Virus record (IMG/VR): IMGVR_UViG_3300046499_000160
Span: 1 to 29,562 of that record
DNA from: a virus
Direction: 5' to 3' (one strand)
Length of the DNA stretch: 29,562 nt
Positions within the stretch are counted from its first letter, which is position 1; each line of letters begins with the position of its first letter. The notes beneath the pieces are model-generated. The model was not told the origin of the DNA and ran no database searches. It was given only the letters and a program-made list of their open reading frames with translations. The position numbers were made by a program, and so were the translations under genes. This document shows, in pieces, positions 21,708 to 27,486 of this stretch.

Positions 21708-22418
21708 TCACTCCGCCGCCTCCGCCAGTACAACCCGAAACGTGCTGGTAGGGAAGGTGCGGCCCTCAAACTCGCGCATGCCCTTGTGCGCGTTGTCGTA
21801 GCTCTGTGACCAGCGCATCACGCCGTAGGCATACTGCGGACCGGCCTCCGCCTTGTCAGCATCACGATCAAAGATTCCGGCCAGCCGGTCAGCGTTGGCC
21901 AGCCACTCACGGATAGCCGCCTTACGGTCGAGGGGCTCACCGTTCCTGCTGGCATAGTCACCCCCAAGCCACCATTCCTCGCCCTCCCCCATCAGGTAGA
22001 CCGAATCGAAATGGTTAGAGTCCGCGCGCACGGCAATCCGGCCAGCACGCACGGCGGCGATGAACCGGGCCTTTTCCTCGCGGTGAGCCTCTGCCTGCTG
22101 GCGATGCAGCTTGGCCGTAGCCCACATATCCTCGCGCTGCTCGACTGCGTACGTGTAGATGTTGTTCGCGCTGTTGCGCGTCGACTGCGTTCCGTCGGGG
22201 TGCGTGACCACCGTTTTGCGTGCCATGGGCTCTGCCTCTCCCTCGATCTCTGCTGCATGCAGCACACTACCGCACATGTCAAGGACGGCGCCGAAATCGA
22301 ACTCGACGATATACCGGCCGTCGGCGGATCCACGGCCCTTGATGGTGCCTTGCGCTCCGCGTACCTCGGCCACGTTGCCGACATATTCGACCCGGTCCCC
22401 GTCGGCGTACCCGCTCAT
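21708..22418 (-). CDS. 236-aa protein with an SH3/KOW-like N-terminus, unknown
   Basis: ATG at 22418 with GGGAGGG upstream. Residues 1-60 (GDRVEYVGNVAEVRGAQGTI and YIVEFDFG) resemble a KOW/SH3-like barrel. The middle (RKTVVTHPDGTQSTRNSANN) and the following helix (AKLHRQQAEAHREEKARF) are followed by AVRADSNHFDSVYLMGEGEEW and a region (WSQSYDNAHKGMREF) I cannot place. It is likely cytoplasmic and early. Function unknown. Confidence 0.78.
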   Translation of the reverse strand: MSGYADGDRVEYVGNVAEVRGAQGTIKGRGSADGRYIVEFDFGAVLDMCGSVLHAAEIEGEAEPMARKTVVTHPDGTQSTRNSANNIYTYAVEQREDMWATAKLHRQQAEAHREEKARFIAAVRAGRIAVRADSNHFDSVYLMGEGEEWWLGGDYASRNGEPLDRKAAIREWLANADRLAGIFDRDADKAEAGPQYAYGVMRWSQSYDNAHKGMREFEGRTFPTSTFRVVLAEAAE

Positions 22419-22437
22419 GCTGCCCTCCCTTGCTGCG

Positions 22438-22477
22438 TGCCCGGGGCCGGAGTCGAACCGGCCCTACACCATCGGGC
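22438..22477 (-). ncRNA. Mini tRNA-like element (acceptor plus T-arm)
   Basis: GCCCG pairs with CGGGC and encloses a strong T-arm: seven pairs GGGCCGG/CCGGCCC around TTCGACT, with ATGGTGTA as the linker. The D and anticodon arms are absent; the 3' end reads CGGGCA. It fills the gap between two genes, just after the stop at 22485. Confidence 0.6.
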
Positions 22478-22484
22478 TTACTGC

Positions 22485-22700
22485 CTAAACCCACAGTCGA
22501 ACGATGCTGTCAGCGAGAAACGTCCGCGTGTTCGACATGGCGTCCGTCTCGTACTTGACCTCTATGCGGTCCTGCGATCCGGGCGCGTCGTTCTCCAGCA
22601 CACGCACCTTAAGGATCTTGGCGTAATCACCGGTGGCGCAACGGGTGTCGAACACGTCCCCGGGAACCAGTTCGTCCGCTCGCATCTCAATGACCGTCAT
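22485..22700 (-). CDS. 71-aa protein, unknown
   Basis: ATG at 22700 with GAGGAGC upstream. The sequence (MRADELVPGDVFDTRCATGDYAKIL and IEVKYETDAMSNTRTFLAD) reads as a small beta-barrel; the L-x-P-G-D-V-F phrase is common in small phage barrel proteins. No catalytic motif. It begins just after a terminator and palindrome site 8. Confidence 0.78.
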   Translation of the reverse strand: MTVIEMRADELVPGDVFDTRCATGDYAKILKVRVLENDAPGSQDRIEVKYETDAMSNTRTFLADSIVRLWV

Positions 22701-22743
22701 GGCTTGCTCCTCGCTGTCGTTGTGCTTACGTCGCAGACACTAA

Positions 22744-22782
22744 GGGCCCGTCACTCCGCGAGTCAAGCGAAGCAACGGGCCC
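22744..22782 (-). terminator. Terminator-like hairpin
   Basis: GGGCCCGT pairs with ACGGGCCC, with a partly paired loop, followed by a weak TTAGTG. Palindrome site 8 is four bases upstream. Confidence 0.7.
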
Positions 22783-22785
22783 AGT

Positions 22786-22799
22786 GGGTAAAACTACCC
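22786..22799. promoter_or_regulatory. Palindrome site 8, variant (GGGTAAAACTACCC)
   Basis: The centre-right pair is AC in place of TT; the arms are otherwise intact. It lies directly after the lipoprotein stop (22801-22803). Confidence 0.85.
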
Positions 22800-22800
22800 G

Positions 22801-22983
22801 CTACCGGCGCTTGGACAGCGAGCGCGAGCGGCGGACAACGACGTGCCGGTGGGTCACGACGTGATGGTGGGTCACGGTCGTATGGTGACGCGGCGCGACC
22901 ACTCCCCCGTCACAGTCGGTCGGCGCACATGCGGCCGCAAGCAACAGCGCGGGGATGACAAGGGCGAGGGACTTGAGCCTCAA
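22801..22983 (-). CDS. His-rich lipoprotein
   Basis: 60 aa from the TTG at 22983 (AAAGG seven bases upstream). Signal peptide MRLKSLALVIPALLLAAAC with a lipobox ending LAAAC, so it is probably lipid-anchored on the outer face of the host membrane. The mature part is short and dominated by HHTTVTHHHVVTHRHVVVRR, then a basic end. Such a tail could bind metal ions or block receptor or DNA entry (superinfection exclusion); both are guesses. An in-frame GTG at 23016 gives a longer form that reads through palindrome site 9; I judge it less likely because it buries the signal peptide. Confidence 0.72.
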   Translation of the reverse strand: MRLKSLALVIPALLLAAACAPTDCDGGVVAPRHHTTVTHHHVVTHRHVVVRRSRSLSKRR

Positions 22984-23000
22984 GATGGGGCCTTTCTGGT

Positions 23001-23014
23001 GGGTAAATTTACTC
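23001..23014. promoter_or_regulatory. Palindrome site 9 (GGGTAAATTTACTC)
   Basis: One mismatch in the right arm. The TAA of the 113-aa gene (23009-23011) lies inside the site, and the lipoprotein start is 17 bases downstream. Confidence 0.88.
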
Positions 23015-23350
23015 ACTGCGGAGGACGGCGGCGACCCGCTCTAGCGTCTCGTTTGTTATGCGCGAGGCGCGGAACTCGGCGGGCTGAAAGCCGTGCTCTT
23101 TGATCTCGATCAGTAGTGCGGTTCGTCGCGCATCTCTGATCACTTGCTCGGGAGTGCGGAGGGACGTGTGTCCGTAGTTGTCGGCGGCCACGCCGGTGGC
23201 CATGTGGAATTTGGATTCGCGGCCGCAGGTCATCACGTAGACGTACTTGCGCCCCACACGGGAAACGGTCACGTTCTCATGCCGACCACGCATATTCGCG
23301 CCGCTCATTACGAGAATGTCACCGGGCTTTACGCCGCTGAGATCAGCCAT
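23009..23350 (-). CDS. 113-aa protein, unknown
   Basis: ATG at 23350 overlaps the end of the 46-aa gene (ATGGCTGA). The N-terminus (GVKPGDILVMSGANMRGRHENVTV) suggests a small beta-barrel and the C-terminal half (PEQVIRDARRTALLIEIKE) a helix pair. It is likely early and cytoplasmic. I recall similar proteins in Streptomyces phages without a function. Confidence 0.78.
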   Translation of the reverse strand: MADLSGVKPGDILVMSGANMRGRHENVTVSRVGRKYVYVMTCGRESKFHMATGVAADNYGHTSLRTPEQVIRDARRTALLIEIKEHGFQPAEFRASRITNETLERVAAVLRSE

Positions 23351-23483
23351 TGATTGGCGTCCCCATCATTACCAACAGCATGCGCATCGCCTGCTCCTCG
23401 GTGAAGCCTTCGGCCACTAGGGCCTCGAATACCTCGCGCCATTGCGAGGCAAGTCGACGCGCCGTACTGAACATGTCCATCAT
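23343..23483 (-). CDS. 46-aa protein, unknown
   Basis: Starts at the double ATG at 23483/23480 and overlaps the next gene by eight bases. The sequence contains ASQWREVFEALVAEGFTEEQA, an amphipathic helix followed by a UBA-like turn, then MLLVMMG. It is a compact Met-rich helical peptide. No named family, though the pattern recurs in Streptomyces phages as far as I recall. Confidence 0.7.
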   Translation of the reverse strand: MMDMFSTARRLASQWREVFEALVAEGFTEEQAMRMLLVMMGTPING

Positions 23484-23559
23484 TGCGAAACTCGCTTCCC
23501 TAGGTGGATAGGCGTGGCCCGACGGTCACGGAAAAGCAGTCAACGTTAAATGCTTGAAC

Positions 23560-23610
23560 GGGACAGCGAGGGAGGTTGGGGCGTGCGCCCGTCCGGTCCC
23601 TCGCTGCCCC
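23560..23610 (-). terminator. Terminator-like hairpin after the 64-aa gene
   Basis: Ten perfect pairs (CAGCGAGGGA against TCCCTCGCTG) around a 23-base loop, with no clear U-run. It lies 15 bases downstream of the stop at 23621. Confidence 0.6.
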
Positions 23611-23620
23611 TGCTGTGGTG

Positions 23621-23815
23621 CTAGGCGCGCGCCGTGACTCCCCGACCGAATCGGCAGTCTGCGAGGTGGAGGGAGTGCGCCAGCCGCGCAGCCTCGACGC
23701 CGTAGTGAACGACCGTGCTTATCGTCTCGCCAGTGGCGTTACGGGTCTCGAACTCGGTTCCCTCGCCGCGAGGGGTGACGCGGACGCGGTAGCCGTTCGC
23801 AAGCTTGTAGATCAT
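23621..23815 (-). CDS. 64-aa protein, unknown
   Basis: ATG at 23815 with GAGAGG seven bases upstream. A small beta protein (YKLANGYRVRVTPRGEGTEF, ETISTVVHYGVEAARLA). Unknown role. It lies right after the sigma-like gene and may be cotranscribed with it. Confidence 0.72.
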   Translation of the reverse strand: MIYKLANGYRVRVTPRGEGTEFETRNATGETISTVVHYGVEAARLAHSLHLADCRFGRGVTARA

Positions 23816-23847
23816 GGCCGTGCCTCTCGTTGGTTGGGGTAGGGGAG

Positions 23848-24642
23848 TTACGCGGCGATCTCGAACGCGTTCGCGCCGATCAGGTAGAGCTCGCGGAACC
23901 GCGCCTTGGCCTTGTGGCGGATCACGGTGACGCGGGAGTCGAGGATTCCCAGCGACTCCGCTATCTCGCTGTCGCGTTCCATGTGGGGGACCGGCTCGAT
24001 CCCGTAAGTCGCGCGGAGCACGAAAGCCTGCTGACGGCCCATACGAGCCAGCGTGGCGTGCACCTGGTCCCTGATGACCCGACGGCGCTCACGATCGATG
24101 TCAGCGGCCTCCAGCAGGTCTACAGGCACACCCAGCGTGTCCGCGAGCAGATCGCCCAGCGAGATTCCGTCGGCGGTAGCCGGAGCGTCGAGGTACGCGG
24201 AGCCCTGCCACGACAGCCGCGCAGCGTTCGCCATGTCCTGAGACAGCGCCTCGCGGCCAAGGATCCCGTCCGTGCGGGTGGCTTCGCGCTCAGCGGCGTA
24301 CGGGTCACCTCCGCACTCCGACAGGCAGCGCTCGAACCGGCTGGCCGTCGAGGGGCTCACGCCCTGCCGCGTCTCGGTACGCCGGTGGGCGCTCATGTCG
24401 CCGCTCACGTACTTGTCGACGTACGCGAAGAACTCACCGACCGTGCTGCCCTGGAAGGTTTCGAGGCACTTCCAAGCGCGGATCCGGCCAATCTGCGCCA
24501 TGTCCTCCGCCATGTCGGCGTTGGTCGAGTGCTTGTAGGCAAGCTGTCCGATGCGGGGCTCAAGCTCGGCAAGTACCTCGGTGATGGCGTTCAGGTCGTT
24601 GTCGGCTGCTGCGCGTATCTGCTCAACGGTGATGTTGATCAT
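23848..24642 (-). CDS. Sigma-70-like RNA polymerase sigma factor
   Basis: 264 aa from the ATG at 24642 (GGAG seven bases upstream; the in-frame start at 24669 lacks a ribosome site). Region 2 is seen in residues ~25-100 (LEPRIGQLAYKHSTNADMAEDMAQIG and TVGEFFAYVDKYV) and region 4 near the C-terminus (ATLARMGRQQAFVLRATYG, then SEIAESLGILDSRVTVIRHKAK as the DNA-binding helix-turn-helix). It should redirect host RNA polymerase to phage promoters, perhaps the late genes. Its leader holds a terminator hairpin and a CRP-like site. Confidence 0.82.
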   Translation of the reverse strand: MINITVEQIRAAADNDLNAITEVLAELEPRIGQLAYKHSTNADMAEDMAQIGRIRAWKCLETFQGSTVGEFFAYVDKYVSGDMSAHRRTETRQGVSPSTASRFERCLSECGGDPYAAEREATRTDGILGREALSQDMANAARLSWQGSAYLDAPATADGISLGDLLADTLGVPVDLLEAADIDRERRRVIRDQVHATLARMGRQQAFVLRATYGIEPVPHMERDSEIAESLGILDSRVTVIRHKAKARFRELYLIGANAFEIAA

Positions 24643-24710
24643 GAGTTTTGCTCCGTTTCTCAGGTTCATCAGTGCTGGGGATCAAGCACTTCCTGAGCGG
24701 AGCGGCCAAG

Positions 24711-24730
24711 CGTGTGAACCAGGTCACACG
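24711..24730. promoter_or_regulatory. CRP-like inverted repeat upstream of the sigma-like gene
   Basis: Perfect 7-bp arms with a 6-bp spacer; the core TGTGA-N6-TCACA equals the E. coli CRP consensus and also fits the GTG-N6-GNCAC form reported for Streptomyces Crp. It ends about 70 bases upstream of the sigma-like start, next to a weak -35. Confidence 0.55.
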
Positions 24731-24749
24731 TGTTTCAGGGCATGAAAGT

Positions 24750-24783
24750 GCCCCGCCGAGGAGGTGTTGTCTCCTGACGGGGC
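24750..24783 (-). terminator. Hairpin in the sigma-like gene leader
   Basis: GCCCCG...CGGGGC with inner AGGAG/CTCCT, followed on the minus strand by ACTTTC. It either ends the upstream operon or attenuates reading into the sigma-like gene. Confidence 0.65.
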
Positions 24784-25025
24784 TGTGGCCAGTTCGCGCC
24801 GTCGTTCGATGGCCGGAACGTATGCCTGTGAACACTCTGTGGGGAAGGGGTGACGCAAGTGACTACCTGGGGGTAGCGATCTTCACAGCCTGTACATCAA
24901 TGCCGTGGAATCGATCTCTCGCGCAAGATCGAAGGTTGGGAGTTCGTGGGATGTGCACCTACCTTCGGTAACACGGTTACGGAGGTGCGACAGAGCGTCA
25001 GAATCAAGATTCGGTAAACGATGGT

Positions 25026-25039
25026 GGGTAAATTTACCC
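25026..25039. promoter_or_regulatory. Palindrome site 10 (exact)
   Basis: Perfect copy five bases after the HNH stop (25045-25047), at the head of the long sigma leader. Confidence 0.92.
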
Positions 25040-25044
25040 AGTGA

Positions 25045-25317
25045 CTACGCCGACACGCCGAGTGACCGAAGGTACTCCCAGGGGTCACGGTCCGCTTTCA
25101 CGCGGTTGCACTCCGCGCACGCTGGCCACAGATTGCCCAAAGCGTCCACTCCACTACGTGCCAGCGGTACGAAGTGTTCAACGTGCTCCCACGGTGCCCC
25201 GCAGTAGATGCACGCCCATGCGTCCGCTTCCGCCCACAGTGCGTAGATTTCGTCCAGCGAGGGAGTGACCCGCGCCCGCTTCCGCCGGTAGAACACGCCA
25301 CTCCCCCTCGCCGTCAC
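25045..25317 (-). CDS. HNH endonuclease of the replication module
   Basis: 90 aa. The GTG at 25317 overlaps the polymerase TGA (GTGA). The core is CIYCGAPWEHVEHFVPLARSG, then LGNLWPACAECNRVKAD: a CxxC, the HVEH catalytic histidine pair, the Asn and a second CxxC, as in small zinc-bound HNH nucleases. It could be a homing-type nuclease or a replication/repair nuclease. It is unrelated in sequence to the terminase-side HNH beyond the motif. The longer start at 25344 would overlap the polymerase by 31 bases and is not needed. Confidence 0.85.
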   Translation of the reverse strand: MTARGSGVFYRRKRARVTPSLDEIYALWAEADAWACIYCGAPWEHVEHFVPLARSGVDALGNLWPACAECNRVKADRDPWEYLRSLGVSA

Positions 25318-27170
25318 GCTGCCGCGCCGTACAGGCTCCCCCACGATCGGCCCCCAATTTCAGCCTCCGCCGCAATGGGGACGCCGCGTAGGTCGAACGT
25401 CATACAGCGCTCGATCTCTCGGGCAATCTCCGTGGCCTCCGCCGCTGGCACACTCGCGAGCACCTCATCGTGGATCGGCAAGCGGAGGTGGGGCAGCAGA
25501 CCGGCGGATTCCATGTTCAGCATGGACTGGCCCAGCACATCGCGCGCAGCGCTCTGGCACTGGTAATTGACCACGGCGTACATGCGCTGGGCATCGAGCG
25601 GGAGACGTCGACCCGTTGCCGACACAGTCACTCCGCCGTACTGCCGTGCCTCACGCTGCCAGCGACGGGACGCGAGGCTGATCTCCGGGTACACGGCGTC
25701 ATACGTGGCCATGGCTCGCCGGACGTCCGCGACGGGTGCACCGGTCTGTCCGGCCACGTGGTCGGCGCCACCCCCGTAGACCTTGCCTAGGCCGATTGCC
25801 TTGGCCACCTTCCGGTGGTACGGGGTGTAATCCGGCCCGTACACGAGACTCGCCGTGTAGCCGTGCAGGTCCTCCCCCGCAATGATCGCGTCGGTCATCC
25901 GCTTGACCTTGGCCAGCGCTGCGAGCACACGCATTTCCACTGCCTGAAAGTCGACCGACACCCAGACATGACCGGGCTCGGCCAGCAGGCAGCGCCGGAT
26001 CATCCAATCGCCAGCGGGCAGGGTCTGCACGGCCGGTTTGGTGATGCTCATACGGCCCGTGCGTGCTTCCAGGGTCTGGATATTCGGGTGGATGTAGCCG
26101 TTGGCATCCCGCTCGTTCAGGAACGTGTCGACGTACGACGTTTTCCACTTACCGGCGCGCGTCGCCCGGAGTACGGCATTCGCCAGTGGGTTAGGTGTGC
26201 GGGATCCGATGGGCTCCCACTTGTCGGTAACGTCGGCAAGCCTCCGGAGGACGCTGCCATCCGCCGCGAGACTCTTCCCCGACTTGGTTTTCTTGGTGAG
26301 CGTCTCCCCCATGGCTTGCAGCGCGTTGACTACCTGGGTCGGGCTATTCACGCTGGTTACGCCATAGCGTTCAGCGACGGCCAAATACTTGGTGGCTTCG
26401 GCGTCGAGCGTGCTGTAAAGGCCCTGGGTGTATTCCTCATCGACGTACATTCCCGCGCGGGTCATGGTGGCGCACAGTCGGGAGATCTCGCGCTCGTAAT
26501 CGATCAGCGCACGCCGCACGCCGAGACGCTCAATCTCTGCCATGTGGGCGACAAGTAGGCGCGAGCCAAGGATCACGTCGAGCATGGCGTATTCCACGTA
26601 CGTCGGGTGGTCCCACGGGACGTGAATCCATCCCAGCCCGGATTTCTTGGTGTAGCCCAGCGACCGGAATACAGCCGTGAGCCCCTCTTCAGTGTCCGGC
26701 GCTGCTGGGTCGATGTAGTGCGCTGCATGAGGCTTCAGCTTTGCGCCCATGCCGCCAGCCTCCGGGGAGCGCGGGTCAATGAGCTTGGCCGTAATCATGG
26801 TGTCTTGCGTTTTGGGGCAGAACTCTTCCAGCTTTACGCCGAGGTGCTCATCGACGACCAGCCCATCGAACCCAATGACGTTGTGCCCAGTCAGCGACGG
26901 CAGGATGCGGAGTGCCAGCGCTGCCGCCGCACGAAATGCCGGGCCCAGCTCGACGGGGATAACCCACGCTTCCGTTGCCGTGCCGAATTGGGCCAGCCGC
27001 AGAAAGCCCGAGCCCATGGAATAGATCTTGAGCCCCTGGGTTTCCGTGTCAAAACACACGGTGTCACGCTGGGCTCGTACCCATTTCATGAACGGGGTGA
27101 GATCTTCGGGACGCTCGGCCAGCCAGCCGACCCAGGGGACGCCCGCGAGGGAACCGCGAAATTCACGCAT
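25314..27170 (-). CDS. DNA polymerase, family A with 3'-5' exonuclease
   Basis: 618 aa from the ATG at 27170 (GGAGGT upstream). It replicates phage DNA. The exonuclease motif FDTETQG has Asp41 and Glu43. Polymerase motif A is VSVDFQAVEMR (near 405; the family usually has DYSQIELR), motif B is RKVAKAIGLGKVYGGG (near 455) and motif C is LPIHDEVLASV (near 566). There is no 5'-3' exonuclease domain, as is usual for phage enzymes. It is followed by HNH and preceded by the primase-helicase operon, forming a compact replication module. Confidence 0.94.
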   Translation of the reverse strand: MREFRGSLAGVPWVGWLAERPEDLTPFMKWVRAQRDTVCFDTETQGLKIYSMGSGFLRLAQFGTATEAWVIPVELGPAFRAAAALALRILPSLTGHNVIGFDGLVVDEHLGVKLEEFCPKTQDTMITAKLIDPRSPEAGGMGAKLKPHAAHYIDPAAPDTEEGLTAVFRSLGYTKKSGLGWIHVPWDHPTYVEYAMLDVILGSRLLVAHMAEIERLGVRRALIDYEREISRLCATMTRAGMYVDEEYTQGLYSTLDAEATKYLAVAERYGVTSVNSPTQVVNALQAMGETLTKKTKSGKSLAADGSVLRRLADVTDKWEPIGSRTPNPLANAVLRATRAGKWKTSYVDTFLNERDANGYIHPNIQTLEARTGRMSITKPAVQTLPAGDWMIRRCLLAEPGHVWVSVDFQAVEMRVLAALAKVKRMTDAIIAGEDLHGYTASLVYGPDYTPYHRKVAKAIGLGKVYGGGADHVAGQTGAPVADVRRAMATYDAVYPEISLASRRWQREARQYGGVTVSATGRRLPLDAQRMYAVVNYQCQSAARDVLGQSMLNMESAGLLPHLRLPIHDEVLASVPAAEATEIAREIERCMTFDLRGVPIAAEAEIGGRSWGSLYGAAA

Positions 27171-27182
27171 GTTAGTACCTCC

Positions 27183-27215
27183 GGGGGTGGGAGGTGTCAG
27201 ACACTCCCCCACCCC
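27183..27215 (-). terminator. Hairpin between the CxxC gene and DNA polymerase
   Basis: GGGGTGGG and GTGTC pair with GACAC and CCCACCCC with a small bulge. It lies between palindrome site 11 and the GGAGGT of the polymerase. No U-run, so termination is not certain. Confidence 0.5.
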
Positions 27216-27224
27216 GAACGCAGT

Positions 27225-27238
27225 GGGTAAAACTACCT
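27225..27238. promoter_or_regulatory. Palindrome site 11, variant (GGGTAAAACTACCT)
   Basis: Carries the same AC centre as site 8 and one more arm mismatch. It contains the TAG of the CxxC gene (27233-27235). Confidence 0.82.
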
Positions 27239-27388
27239 ACCGGCCGCAGCGCGTCGGGCACGCATCCGCACGAGTATCTGCGCCATCTCCGGCGCCTCCC
27301 ATGCGTGCATGCCAACGGGAGGTTTCCAGCGGTGCCCGTGCATCCGTCGCGGCACGCCGCACCACTTACAGCCATACGGCTCGATCAC
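27233..27388 (-). CDS. 51-aa CxxC protein
   Basis: The GTG at 27388 overlaps the stop of the membrane peptide (GTGA). MIEPYGCKWCGVPRRMHGHRW contains CKWCG and an HGHRW segment, a plausible zinc site, followed by a basic helix (AQILVRMRARRAAAG). It may bind DNA or partner with the primase or polymerase. Genes of this look recur in Streptomyces phages; function unknown. Confidence 0.75.
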   Translation of the reverse strand: MIEPYGCKWCGVPRRMHGHRWKPPVGMHAWEAPEMAQILVRMRARRAAAGR

Positions 27389-27486
27389 CAGAGACCGAGC
27401 CACTTTTCTACGACCAGCGCCAGCGGGCAGAGCACGCCGAACACCAGCAGCCACGCCGCAACCATCTCTCGCCACCAACGGTTCAC
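27385..27486 (-). CDS. 33-aa membrane peptide
   Basis: The GTG at 27486 overlaps the primase TGA (GTGA), and its own stop overlaps the next GTG. The basic, Trp-rich start (MNRWWREM) is followed by one hydrophobic helix (VAAWLLVFGVLCPLALVV) and a short EKWLGLW end, so it is a single-span membrane peptide. It has no ribosome site of its own, so it depends on coupling. The role is unknown; exclusion or host membrane signalling are possible. Confidence 0.65.
   Translation of the reverse strand: MNRWWREMVAAWLLVFGVLCPLALVVEKWLGLW

Larger units (their letters stand above)
24643..25025 (-). promoter_or_regulatory. Long leader of the sigma-like gene, non-coding
   Basis: About 380 bases without a supported gene. 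Contains, from upstream to downstream: a short inverted repeat GTAAC-ACG-GTTAC near 24971, a GAAGGT...ACCTTC pair around 24930-24970, the hairpin at 24750-24783 and the CRP-like site at 24711-24730. A weak -35/-10 pair (TTGGCC, 17 bases, CTTGAT) follows the CRP-like site. Confidence 0.5.

Noticed and set aside
23830-24696. Plus-strand frame opposite the sigma-like gene
   Set aside because: The minus-strand frame carries both sigma regions; the plus frame has no recognisable domain.
2159-27238. The repeated palindrome as a CRISPR array, insertion sequence ends or REP-type repeat
   Set aside because: Copies are single, far apart, without regular spacing or spacers, and no transposase is present. 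Their fixed position at gene borders points to regulation.
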